Origin: JAFIHK01 sp041441455
GTDB lineage: Bacteria > Bacteroidota > Bacteroidia > Bacteroidales > UBA932
Direction of reading: 5' to 3'
Length of the DNA stretch: 29,226 nt
Assembly (NCBI GenBank): GCA_041441455.1
Contig: JASDTB010000016.1
Coordinates: 1-29,226, forward strand
Part shown: piece by piece, positions 1 through 7,790 of the stretch
How the letters are laid out: every line of letters begins with the position of its first letter
Numbering within the stretch: the first letter of the stretch is position 1
The notes under the pieces: generated by a model
What the model was told of the DNA's origin: nothing
Database searches by the model: none
Seen by the model: the letters and a program-made list of their open reading frames with translations, nothing else
Translations under genes and position numbers: made by a program

Positions 1-7
1 TTTCTTG

Positions 8-80
8 TGGTGCCACCAGGAATCGAACCGGGGACACAAGGATTTTCAGTCCTTTGCTCTACCAACTGAGCTATGGCACC
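8..80 (-). tRNA. tRNA-Phe (anticodon GAA)
   Basis: Read on the minus strand the segment folds as a full cloverleaf. The 7-bp acceptor stem is GGTGCCA/TGGCACC, the D stem is GCTC/GAGC, the anticodon arm is AAGGA-CTGAAAA-TCCTT with anticodon GAA, and the T loop is TTCGATT. The discriminator base is A at position 8. The next bases would read CAA, so the 3' CCA is not encoded and must be added after transcription. The T stem (CCCGG/CCTGG) contains one C-U mismatch at its middle pair. Its 5' end faces away from efp, which is transcribed in the opposite direction. Confidence 0.97.
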
Positions 81-144
81 GTTTGGTTTTGGGATTGCAA
101 AAGTAGCACTATTTTCGGTATTTGCAAAAAAAAGTGAAAAATTT

Positions 145-168
145 TATTGCAAATTTTTAATATCTTTG
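145..168 (+). promoter_or_regulatory. promoter of efp
   Basis: TATCTTTG at 161-168 is a perfect match to the Bacteroidota -7 consensus TAnnTTTG and lies 21 bases before the efp ATG. The -33 region is AT-rich but has no clear TTTG, so only the -7 element is well supported. Confidence 0.6.
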
Positions 169-189
169 CGCCAAATTTAAAGAAAACAT

Positions 190-756
190 ATGGCAACTAC
201 AGCAGATTTTAAAAATGGTTTGTGTATCGATTTCAACGGAAAACCATGTTCAATTACTTGGTTTCAACACGTTAAACCAGGAAAAGGCGGCGCATTCGTA
301 AAGGTAAAGATGCGCAACCTAGAGAACGGAAGAATCCTTGAAAACACCTACACAGCGGGCGAAAAAATTGAAATTATCAGCGTTGAGAGAAGACCTTATC
401 AGTTCCTCTATAAAGATGACATGGGATTTAACTTCATGCATAACGAAACCTTCGAGCAAATTCAGCTTGGAGAGGAGATGGTAGACAACGCAGACCTTAT
501 GAAAGAGGGGCAATATGTGGAGATGATGTTCCTAGCAGACGAAGAGAGAGTTTTAACTTGCGAGTTACCTCAGTTCGTTGAAATGGAAGTTACCTACACC
601 GAGCCAGCAGTAAAAGGAGACACAGCTTCGACTAACGCTCAGAAAGCGGCTACCCTTGAGACAGGTGCCGAAATCATGGTTCCACTTTTCATCAACCAAG
701 GTGAGAAGATCAGAGTGGATACCAGAGACAGAAGCTACTACGAGCGCTGCAAGTAA
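190..756 (+). CDS. efp: translation elongation factor P
   Basis: EF-P binds the ribosome between the P and E sites and relieves stalling at consecutive prolines. The 188-residue length is normal for the family. The N-terminal KOW-like domain carries the loop VKPGKGGAF, with Lys32 at the tip that is modified in many bacteria. The central OB domain holds the GQYVEMMFL stretch and the third domain ends with a VPLFINQGEKIRVDT segment typical of EF-P. The ATG at 190 follows a TATCTTTG promoter. No EpmA/EpmB- or EarP-type modification enzyme is encoded nearby, so the state of Lys32 cannot be judged here. A transglutaminase-like lipoprotein gene follows after 21 bases and may share the transcript. 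Confidence 0.98.
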   Translation: MATTADFKNGLCIDFNGKPCSITWFQHVKPGKGGAFVKVKMRNLENGRILENTYTAGEKIEIISVERRPYQFLYKDDMGFNFMHNETFEQIQLGEEMVDNADLMKEGQYVEMMFLADEERVLTCELPQFVEMEVTYTEPAVKGDTASTNAQKAATLETGAEIMVPLFINQGEKIRVDTRDRSYYERCK

Positions 757-777
757 TCCAACTAAACTAAACATATT

Positions 778-2229
778 ATGAAACTTCGTCTGATCTGTGC
801 CGGACTTCTGTCTGCGCTGCTCTTTTCCTGCAGCTATAACGGAAGGACCACCTTGCCAACTGTCGACGACATCGACAAAACAATGGCAAAAGGAGAATTT
901 ACTGAGGCTGCAAAGATGATCCGCCTCGCGCTCACCTCCGACTCTCTTTCCGAAAAAGAGAGGTACGACCTCAACTTCAAGATTGACTTGATGGAGAGAA
1001 TTCGAAAAGATTTCGACACAGACGACACGACGGTTGTTTCATATCTCAAAAAATACCATCCTCAAGTTACGCCAGAGGAGATTGCCAATTGGGAGAAGAG
1101 CAATGCTCTAGAACATATGGTAATAGACGGCAAGAAAAAATACTTCTACGCCGCTGGCAGAAATCTGTTTCGCATAGACAGTTCGGCTGCAAAATACTTC
1201 ACAGAACCTAACGGAGGGCAGTCGGACAGTCTTAACAGATTCTTAGCTTGGCACATACCTCAGCTAGTACAAAAAGCAAAACAGAGCAAAAAGAGTCTCT
1301 TCGATCCAATCAAAGTCACAATCAAATACACACTTACTGTAAAACCAGATCAAGTTCCTGATGGTGAAATCGTAAGAGTTTGGATGCCTTATCCAAGAAG
1401 AGACAAAGCAGCCCATACGGGCATCGAACTACTTTCTGCAAGTGATAGTAAATACTTAATCTCGCCTGTTGAGTCTCTCCACAGCAGTATCTATATGGAG
1501 GGAAAAGCTAAAGCAGGAGAGCCGTTAGTCTTCACATACGAATTCAAATACAACTCATTCGCCAGATGGTATAACTTTGCGCCACAAGAGGCAAAACCTT
1601 ACGACACAACATCTGCGATCTATAAAAATTACACTTCTCAACAGCTACCACACATCGCATTTAGCGAAAACATTAAGTCTGCGGTAAAAGAGGCTATTGG
1701 AGATGAGACAAATCCATACCTCAAAGCACGCAAGATTTATGAGTGGATAGACAGTCGCTTCCCTTGGGCAAGCGCAAGAGAGTATTCAACTATTGCGAAC
1801 ATTCCAGAGTATGTCCTATCGAACAGACATGGTGACTGTGGGCAAGTAAGTTTGCTATTTATAACAATGGCGAGATACGCAGGGATCCCAGCAAAATGGG
1901 AGTCTGGCTGGATGCTGCATCCTGGAAACAAAAATCTGCACGACTGGGCTGAGGCCTACTTCGAAGGAATCGGATGGGTTCCTGTTGATCAATCGTTCGG
2001 AAGAGTAAAAGGGAGCATTGACGACCAAGACTCATATTACTTCTTTACAAAAGGGCTGGATGCCTATCGACTAATTGTGAATGACGGAATTTCGGGTGAT
2101 TTCTACCCTGCAAAAATCCACCATCGAAGCGAGACTGTTGATTTCCAACGGGGAGAGGTTGAGTGGAGAGGAGGAAACCTCTATTTCGGAAGATGGAAAT
2201 ATAAGATGGAGGTTACTTTTTCCTTATAA
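778..2229 (+). CDS. transglutaminase-like lipoprotein
   Basis: The protein of 483 residues is probably a surface or periplasmic lipoprotein with a transglutaminase-like cysteine-protease fold. The N-terminus is a lipoprotein signal ending LFSC, with Cys18 as the lipidation site. The C-terminal half holds the catalytic triad in the expected order: Cys354 in HGDCGQ, His388 in LHDWAEAYF and Asp404 in WVPVDQSFG. The region between (about 165-330) resembles the beta-rich N-terminal part of such proteins. The family includes proteases and peptide-bond hydrolases as well as crosslinkers, so the substrate is unknown. The gene starts 21 bases after efp with no promoter of its own visible. Its 3' end overlaps that of the convergent methyltransferase gene by 17 bases. 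Confidence 0.85.
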   Translation: MKLRLICAGLLSALLFSCSYNGRTTLPTVDDIDKTMAKGEFTEAAKMIRLALTSDSLSEKERYDLNFKIDLMERIRKDFDTDDTTVVSYLKKYHPQVTPEEIANWEKSNALEHMVIDGKKKYFYAAGRNLFRIDSSAAKYFTEPNGGQSDSLNRFLAWHIPQLVQKAKQSKKSLFDPIKVTIKYTLTVKPDQVPDGEIVRVWMPYPRRDKAAHTGIELLSASDSKYLISPVESLHSSIYMEGKAKAGEPLVFTYEFKYNSFARWYNFAPQEAKPYDTTSAIYKNYTSQQLPHIAFSENIKSAVKEAIGDETNPYLKARKIYEWIDSRFPWASAREYSTIANIPEYVLSNRHGDCGQVSLLFITMARYAGIPAKWESGWMLHPGNKNLHDWAEAYFEGIGWVPVDQSFGRVKGSIDDQDSYYFFTKGLDAYRLIVNDGISGDFYPAKIHHRSETVDFQRGEVEWRGGNLYFGRWKYKMEVTFSL

Positions 2230-2842
2230 CATTTAGGCCGTCGCGAAGCGGAATGATAACATTCTCAACGCGGCGGTCATTTTTTATTAGCTCGTTGAAT
2301 CTTATCAATTCAGTTGTCTGGGCATCTTTTGGAGGGTTCTCCAACGCTACTTTACCATCCCACAAAACATTGTCGGCAAGAATGTATCCACCACTACGAA
2401 CTTTGTCGAAGACTAAATCATAGTACTCACAATACTCTCTTTTGTTGGCGTCAATAAAAACGATGTCGTACATGTAATTTAGACGCTTTATACTCTCTTT
2501 GGCATCGCCAAAGATAAGGTCTATCTGCTGCGACAACCCCGCACGTTCGAAGCCCTCTCTTATAATGTCTTCCAACTCATCATTAAGCTCAAGAGTCTCC
2601 ATTGCTCCACCATCACGAAGACCTCTTGCCAGACAAATTGCAGAATAGCCAGTAAATGTACCAATCTCAAGGATCCTTTGAGGCGCAACCATCCTTGAGA
2701 AAAACTCAAGTAGTTTACCTTGAACATTCCCCGACAACATTCTGGCATGATTTGTCCTCAAATTTGTCTGCCTCGTGATCCATTCCAACACCTCATCGTT
2801 AGCTGTTGAATGGATAGAAATATAGTTATCTACATTTGTCAT
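2213..2842 (-). CDS. SAM-dependent O-methyltransferase (family 3)
   Basis: This 209-residue protein belongs to the class I, catechol/caffeoyl-CoA type O-methyltransferases, which move a methyl group from S-adenosylmethionine to a hydroxyl, usually with a divalent metal. SAM-binding motif I is ILEIGTFTGYSA (about 57-68). The metal and catalytic region appears as FIDANKREY and ILADNVLWDG. Full-length members run about 210-225 residues, so it is complete. It is the last gene of a minus-strand unit, 21 bases after the M16 peptidase gene. The natural substrate of the bacterial members is mostly unknown and nothing in the neighbourhood fixes it. Confidence 0.92.
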   Translation of the reverse strand: MTNVDNYISIHSTANDEVLEWITRQTNLRTNHARMLSGNVQGKLLEFFSRMVAPQRILEIGTFTGYSAICLARGLRDGGAMETLELNDELEDIIREGFERAGLSQQIDLIFGDAKESIKRLNYMYDIVFIDANKREYCEYYDLVFDKVRSGGYILADNVLWDGKVALENPPKDAQTTELIRFNELIKNDRRVENVIIPLRDGLNVIRKK

Positions 2843-2863
2843 GGCTCAATAAATATGATTCCT

Positions 2864-4102
2864 CTATTTATAAATAATTGAATATAAAGAATCTGAGCAA
2901 AACATCTCATTTGCTACCCTATGAATATCTTCAGCAGAAATTGCCTCAATCTTTGCTCTGATCTCTGCAATAGGCTCCACTTTCCCAAAAACCAAAAGCG
3001 ATTTACCCATATTCAAACATTGCGACTCCGCATTATCCGAAGAGATTGCCAACTGTCCCAATAGCTGCTTTTTTGCAGCCTTTAACTGAATAGCACTAAT
3101 CTCCTTTTCTCTGAAAAGCGCAAACTCCTTTTCGATTAATTCGCGACATTTTTGCAGATTAGATTTGTCTGTACCAAAATAGACCGAAAAGATTCCGGTA
3201 TCGGCATACGAAGTGCATGATGCATCTACGCTATACGCTAAGGCGTGTTTCTCTCTCAGTAATAAGTTCAGTCTTGAATTCAGCGCAGGACCACCAAGTA
3301 TGTTGGTAAGAAGGGCCGCTGGAAGACGATTTTTATCATAAAAGGAGTAAGCCTTAGAGCCAATTATGCAGTGAGCTTGAAATGTCTTCTTATTCAAGAC
3401 AATGTCTCTTTGTGAATCATTTTTAGCAAATGAATAATTGGCTGAATCGGAAGAATTTTCCTCAGGCTCAGTAGAGGCATATTGCGCAAAATACTTATCT
3501 GCAAGCTTTTTACCCTTTTCAAAATCAATATCTGCCACAATCGACAGGCTCATATTTGGAATCCTAAAATGGGTGCGAGTGAAGTTGATTAACGCATCTC
3601 TATCTATCTTTTTAATAGACTTTGGAGTACCTAAAATCGGCATTGATAAAGAGTGGCCAGCGAACAATAACTCATCGAAGTCATCAAAAATCAGTTCGGA
3701 TGGAGAGTCTTTATAAGAGCTAATCTCTTCTAAAATGACACCTCTCTCCTTTTGAATCTCTTTTTCGGGAAAGATTGAATTAAAGGCAATATCCGACAGA
3801 AGTTCTAACGCTTTAGGAAGATCCTCTGCAAGAACTGTCGCATGAATTACTGTCTCCTCCTTTGTTGTGTAGGCATTGAGCTCTCCTCCCAATTTCTCGA
3901 GATAACTATTAATGGCCCCCGACTTTCTCTTTTCGGTACCCTTGAAAAGCATGTGCTCAGTGAAGTGAGCTATCCCATTATGAAATGGATTTTCGTCTCT
4001 GGTTCCAGTCTTGATACTAAGAGCGCAATAGGCTACGGGCGATACAACCCTGCGGAACGCAAACCTAAGCCCACATTCGCTTTTATCGGTAAATAATGTC
4101 AT
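2864..4102 (-). CDS. M16 family zinc metallopeptidase (M16B-like)
   Basis: The protein of 412 residues has the inverted zinc-binding motif HFTEH (His46, Glu49, His50) and the third zinc ligand Glu126 in the stretch ILEEI, spaced as in the M16 signature. It has the two-domain layout of M16B peptidases of about 400-430 residues, with the second domain carrying the LLREKHALAYSVDA segment typical of the C-terminal half. No signal peptide is visible, so it is probably cytoplasmic, like processing peptidases of the PqqL/YmxG type. The ATG overlaps the TGA stop of the upstream exported-protein gene by one base (TGATG), which suggests translational coupling. Confidence 0.95.
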   Translation of the reverse strand: MTLFTDKSECGLRFAFRRVVSPVAYCALSIKTGTRDENPFHNGIAHFTEHMLFKGTEKRKSGAINSYLEKLGGELNAYTTKEETVIHATVLAEDLPKALELLSDIAFNSIFPEKEIQKERGVILEEISSYKDSPSELIFDDFDELLFAGHSLSMPILGTPKSIKKIDRDALINFTRTHFRIPNMSLSIVADIDFEKGKKLADKYFAQYASTEPEENSSDSANYSFAKNDSQRDIVLNKKTFQAHCIIGSKAYSFYDKNRLPAALLTNILGGPALNSRLNLLLREKHALAYSVDASCTSYADTGIFSVYFGTDKSNLQKCRELIEKEFALFREKEISAIQLKAAKKQLLGQLAISSDNAESQCLNMGKSLLVFGKVEPIAEIRAKIEAISAEDIHRVANEMFCSDSLYSIIYK

Positions 4103-4950
4103 CAGTGCTGATAAGGTATGGAGATTCTTTTGATGTCGTCTCTAGAGAATCCTCTAGGATTTCTGTTGCCCAATTTATGCTTCTTATAGTAGAGAAGTTC
4201 GTGAGTATCTGTTGAAATCAATAACTTATAACAAACACCACCCTTTGGGATATCGCGCGGAGCAATCACAAGCGAAACAATATGATTTGGCAGGGCTTTG
4301 TCCAATGCCTCAGAAATCTTCTCCTCCTCTACAACATATCCTTTTGAGCGAAACATCCATTTAATTTCGTCAGGTTCAGGGACAAATGAAAGGTCAGAAG
4401 TGTTGAATAGTATTGTCTTATTTTCTATTCCGTCCTGAGAATCGGTATAGGACATTTCACCTGTGAACGCTAGTAAAACACCTCTCTGAATTTTTCTGAT
4501 ATAGTTTTGAAAAATTGAGATATAGGCAGGTGCATACGATACATTAAAATGGTCCTCATCGAGCGAACGAAGTGGTAGAGAGATGAGTTCTGGATGTCTT
4601 TCGATTGAATTCCGCATCTCGTATCCGCCTTTAACCAATGTCAGGTATTCTATTCCTGGCTCTGCCTCTCTTCTCTGACGGCCGTCTGTCTTAATTAAAA
4701 AGAAGAAAGAAGTGTCGTTCTTTATCTTTTCATACTCGTTGTAGTTGCAAAACTTATAAGGAGAAAGCTTCCACCCTTTGGTGACAGCATCACGGATTGC
4801 TGCGTCAACAATCCCGTCCGGCGAAAGAACCACCATAGTTGTTTTTGCCGAAAAGTTCTTGAAATTGTTTCTTAGATCTTTCAATACTGGCTGTGCCATT
4901 GCTGAAACAGAAACCACAAGCGACGCTAATACAATAAATAATCGTCTCAT
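4102..4950 (-). CDS. exported protein of unknown function
   Basis: I chose the ATG at 4950 rather than a possible upstream start because it begins a clear signal peptide (MRRLFIVLASLVVSVSAMAQ) with a cleavage site after AMA, and because the upstream codons lie across the promoter. The mature protein of about 260 residues is soluble and mixed alpha/beta, with no motif I recognise. Its first conserved-looking stretch is TTMVVLSPDGIVDAAIRDAV. It heads the unit with the M16 peptidase and the O-methyltransferase, and its stop codon overlaps the peptidase start. Similar exported proteins seem to occur beside M16 genes in Bacteroidales, but I cannot assign a function. Confidence 0.8.
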   Translation of the reverse strand: MRRLFIVLASLVVSVSAMAQPVLKDLRNNFKNFSAKTTMVVLSPDGIVDAAIRDAVTKGWKLSPYKFCNYNEYEKIKNDTSFFFLIKTDGRQRREAEPGIEYLTLVKGGYEMRNSIERHPELISLPLRSLDEDHFNVSYAPAYISIFQNYIRKIQRGVLLAFTGEMSYTDSQDGIENKTILFNTSDLSFVPEPDEIKWMFRSKGYVVEEEKISEALDKALPNHIVSLVIAPRDIPKGGVCYKLLISTDTHELLYYKKHKLGNRNPRGFSRDDIKRISIPYQH

Positions 4951-4971
4951 AACTGTTTTATTATGTAATCG

Positions 4972-4979
4972 CAAAATTA
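4972..4979 (-). promoter_or_regulatory. -7 element for the exported protein/M16/methyltransferase unit
   Basis: On the minus strand this reads TAATTTTG, a perfect TAnnTTTG match, 21 bases before the ATG at 4950. It lies back to back with the dnaX -7 element at 4992-4999, so the two divergent promoters overlap in their upstream parts. Confidence 0.5.
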
Positions 4980-4991
4980 GATAAAAATTTG

Positions 4992-4999
4992 TACTTTTG
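4992..4999 (+). promoter_or_regulatory. -7 element for dnaX
   Basis: TACTTTTG is a perfect match to TAnnTTTG. It ends only six bases before the dnaX ATG at 5006, so the transcript would start at or within a few bases of the start codon, which means a leaderless or nearly leaderless mRNA. No TTTG is visible at -33. Confidence 0.5.
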
Positions 5000-5005
5000 T
5001 CGAGT

Positions 5006-6718
5006 ATGGAAAGATTTATTGTTTCGGCCAGAAAATACAGGCCGGATAGCTTCGAATCCGTTATCGGACAAAGCAATATAGCTGCTACTCTTCAGAACTC
5101 AATCGTTCGCGGACAGTTGGCTCACGCCTATCTTTTCTGTGGACCAAGGGGTGTCGGTAAGACTACCAGTGCTAGAATTTTTGCAAAGACCATCAACTGT
5201 CTCAATCCAACCGACAAAATGGAGGCATGTGGGGTTTGTGAATCGTGCGTCTCTTTTGCTGAGGGGCGATCTTACTGCATTCATGAGCTCGATGCTGCAT
5301 CTAATAACTCGGTAGATGACATCAGGTTGCTCAACGAAAAGGTAAGAATACCTCCGCAGATTGGCAAATACAGTGTCTTCATCATCGATGAGGTCCATAT
5401 GCTATCTCAAGCGGCATTCAACGCTTTTCTTAAGACACTTGAGGAGCCACCAGCTCACGCAATTTTCATTCTGGCCACCACTGAGAAGCACAAAATCATT
5501 CCTACCATTCTCTCTCGTTGTCAGACTTATGATTTCAGCCGAATTTCGGTCGAAGACATCGTCTCCAATCTGAAAAATATCTCAGAAAAAGAGGGCATAA
5601 CTGCAGACAGCGACTCTCTTCATATCATAGCTCAGAAGGCTGATGGTGCGATGCGTGACGCCCTTACGATTTTCGACCAGATGGTGGCGTTCTGTGGGAA
5701 AGAGTTGAAGTATGATCAAATCATCAAAAACCTCAATGTTCTTGACTACGAATACTATTTCAGAGTGACTGAGATGATTTTGGAAGGAAACTATAAAGAG
5801 ATTTTAATGGTTTTCGACGAAATCCTCTCTAAAGGATTCAATGCGCTTCATTTTATTGGAGGGCTAAGCAGCCACTTCAGAGATCTCCTAATGTCGAAGG
5901 AGAGAGAGACTGCATCACTGTTGGAGGTCTCTCCTACCGTGGCGCAAAGATATAGAGATCAGGCCGAAAAATGTTCAGCCGGATTACTTTTTGCCGCATT
6001 GGAGATTACAACCTCGTGCGAATCGTCATACAAAATCAGCAACAATCAGCGACTACATACTGAGTTCACTTTAATCAAGTTAGCTAGAATTGTCTCGCCT
6101 GCTTCTGCCCCACAAATTCAAGCACAAGCTCCAGCTCGCGAAGCTGTAACAGCTCAGCCAACAACTCCTTCAACAGAGGCTGCTTCAGCACCAGAAGCAA
6201 TGCCTACGCCTACTCCAACGCCTGAAGCAACTCCGGCTCCTGCTGAGCAAGCGACTAAGACATCTACAATGTCTATCAAAAATCTTTTAGCTAAGGCAGA
6301 AAAAGATGTCAATAGCACACCAGTACATGTCTCTAGAGAGATAGGAGAAGAGCCATTCGATCTCGAAAAGATTCTAAAAGTTTGGCCAGAACTTGCCGAA
6401 AACGAGAAGAAGACTCCTCGCCTTGCAAGTGCGATTTTGCAAAATCCTCCAAAATATGAGGGTGGCAATGAGATTGTATTTTTAGTTAGCAATGAGGCTC
6501 AAAAGAAGTGGATAGAGGCGAACTGTATTCAGAGAATGAACAGCTTCTTGAAATTTAAGTTAAATAATAACTCTGCAAATTTAGTTGTCGATATTGTTCA
6601 TGAAGATGAACAAAAAGAGAACAAATTATATATGCCCGAAGAAAAGGCAAAGTTTTTGCTCGAGAATAATCCTGAACTTAGGGAGTTGCAAAACGACCTG
6701 AAACTCGAGATCAAGTAA
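5006..6718 (+). CDS. dnaX: DNA polymerase III subunits gamma/tau
   Basis: DnaX is the AAA+ motor of the clamp loader that places the sliding clamp on DNA during replication. The 570-residue protein has Walker A GPRGVGKT (46-53), the four-cysteine zinc site (Cys65, 75, 78, 81), Walker B/DEVH at 128-131 and the SRC motif at 170-172. A Pro/Thr/Ala-rich linker (about 365-425) leads to a C-terminal tau-like domain. I chose the ATG at 5006, giving MERFIVSARKYRP; a TTG seven bases upstream lies inside the promoter. I see no A-AAA-AAG slippery site of the E. coli type in the linker, so a separate gamma form is not evident. lptB follows after 16 bases. Confidence 0.96.
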   Translation: MERFIVSARKYRPDSFESVIGQSNIAATLQNSIVRGQLAHAYLFCGPRGVGKTTSARIFAKTINCLNPTDKMEACGVCESCVSFAEGRSYCIHELDAASNNSVDDIRLLNEKVRIPPQIGKYSVFIIDEVHMLSQAAFNAFLKTLEEPPAHAIFILATTEKHKIIPTILSRCQTYDFSRISVEDIVSNLKNISEKEGITADSDSLHIIAQKADGAMRDALTIFDQMVAFCGKELKYDQIIKNLNVLDYEYYFRVTEMILEGNYKEILMVFDEILSKGFNALHFIGGLSSHFRDLLMSKERETASLLEVSPTVAQRYRDQAEKCSAGLLFAALEITTSCESSYKISNNQRLHTEFTLIKLARIVSPASAPQIQAQAPAREAVTAQPTTPSTEAASAPEAMPTPTPTPEATPAPAEQATKTSTMSIKNLLAKAEKDVNSTPVHVSREIGEEPFDLEKILKVWPELAENEKKTPRLASAILQNPPKYEGGNEIVFLVSNEAQKKWIEANCIQRMNSFLKFKLNNNSANLVVDIVHEDEQKENKLYMPEEKAKFLLENNPELRELQNDLKLEIK

Positions 6719-6734
6719 TATAAAAGAATTTAAA

Positions 6735-7619
6735 ATGCGTTTACACTGCAGCAATCTTGTTAAGAAATACGGTGCCCGTACTGTCGTAAAGGGAGTTTCC
6801 ATTGAGGTAGAACAAGGAGAGATTGTTGGTCTGTTAGGTCCAAATGGAGCTGGAAAGACTACAAGCTTCTACATGATTACCGGATTGATAAAACCGAATT
6901 CAGGCAGAATTTTCCTCGATGACGAAGAGATAACATCGCTTCCAATGTACATGAGAGCCCAAAAAGGGTTAGGTTATCTTGCTCAAGAGGCATCTGTTTT
7001 CCGCAAACTTAGTGTTGAAGATAACATCATGTCGGTAATGGAGTTATCGGATCTTTCGAAAAAGGAGAGAGAGGAGAGACTTGAGATGCTTATTGATGAA
7101 TTCAATCTTCACAAAGTAAGAAAGAGCTATGGAATACAACTATCTGGAGGTGAGCGTAGAAGATGCGAAATCGCGAGAGCTTTGGCTATCGATCCAAAAT
7201 TCATTCTTCTAGACGAACCATTTGCTGGTGTTGACCCGATAGCTGTTGAAGACATTCAACACATCATTGCCAAGTTAAAGACAAAAAACATAGGAATCAT
7301 AATAACAGACCACAATGTTCACGAGACGTTGGCTATCACAGACAGAGCATATCTCCTTTATGAAGGAAATATTCTTGAAAGTGGAACTGCCGAAGTGCTT
7401 GCAAACAATCCAGAAGTGAGGAAGAAATATTTAGGTCAGAACTTCGAGTTAAGAAAGGCTGTACTGCACGAAAGAAAGTCAGATGTCGGCACCGAAACTA
7501 AAACTCAAACTCAAAAACCTAAAACCAAAACTAAACTGGAAAATAAAGTGGCTAAGGAAAACGATGCCGACATACTGAATTATGCAGAAGAGGCCAATAA
7601 CCTCGAAAAATCGGAATAA
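6735..7619 (+). CDS. lptB: LPS export ABC transporter ATP-binding protein LptB, with C-terminal tail
   Basis: LptB is the ATPase that, with LptF and LptG, drives lipopolysaccharide from the inner membrane onto the Lpt bridge. Walker A is GPNGAGKTT (35-43), the Q loop contains YLAQEASVF, the ABC signature is LSGGERRR (136-143), Walker B is FILLDEP (156-162) and the switch His is in TDHNVHE (His193). The core ends at about residue 240 (YLGQNFEL), the usual LptB length. A further 50 or so residues form a Lys/Thr/Gln-rich tail followed by an acidic end, which E. coli LptB lacks. The gene is probably co-transcribed with dnaX and is followed by a strong terminator. Confidence 0.93.
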   Translation: MRLHCSNLVKKYGARTVVKGVSIEVEQGEIVGLLGPNGAGKTTSFYMITGLIKPNSGRIFLDDEEITSLPMYMRAQKGLGYLAQEASVFRKLSVEDNIMSVMELSDLSKKEREERLEMLIDEFNLHKVRKSYGIQLSGGERRRCEIARALAIDPKFILLDEPFAGVDPIAVEDIQHIIAKLKTKNIGIIITDHNVHETLAITDRAYLLYEGNILESGTAEVLANNPEVRKKYLGQNFELRKAVLHERKSDVGTETKTQTQKPKTKTKLENKVAKENDADILNYAEEANNLEKSE

Positions 7620-7643
7620 TCAAAGAACTATGAAAAAAGTATC

Positions 7644-7690
7644 AATCCGGTGATTATCAAAATAATGATATTACCGGGTTTCCTTTTTCA
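7644..7690 (+). terminator. intrinsic terminator after dnaX-lptB
   Basis: A long hairpin has left arm 7644-7659 and right arm ending at 7681. It comprises ten pairs (AATCCGGTGA with TACCGGGTTT, including G-T pairs), one mismatch and five further pairs around the loop AAATAA. A T-rich tract CCTTTTTC follows. It separates lptB from mutA. Confidence 0.85.
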
Positions 7691-7741
7691 CATACTTAGA
7701 TTAATAAGTAAACAAAAGGTTTAATTTTAAGAAAGAATTTC

Positions 7742-7749
7742 TACCTTTG
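7742..7749 (+). promoter_or_regulatory. -7 element for mutA-mutB
   Basis: TACCTTTG is a perfect TAnnTTTG match, 41 bases before the mutA ATG. The roughly 35-base leader contains AACATTTTT twice (7753-7761 and 7765-7773). No cobalamin riboswitch fits in so short a leader. Confidence 0.6.
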
Positions 7750-7790
7750 CCGAACATTTTTGGTAACATTTTTCATTTAAAATCACAAAT

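Noticed and set aside
4951..5076. N-terminal extension of the exported protein to 5076
   Set aside because: The extension lies across both divergent promoters and the dnaX start, and would bury the signal peptide that begins at 4950.
6090..6330. Programmed frameshift site in dnaX
   Set aside because: No A-AAA-AAG-type slippery sequence with a following hairpin was found in the linker region; short A runs present are not in the right frame context.
7750..7790. Cobalamin riboswitch ahead of mutAB
   Set aside because: The leader is only about 35-40 bases and has no B12-box-like sequence; a riboswitch needs about 200 bases.
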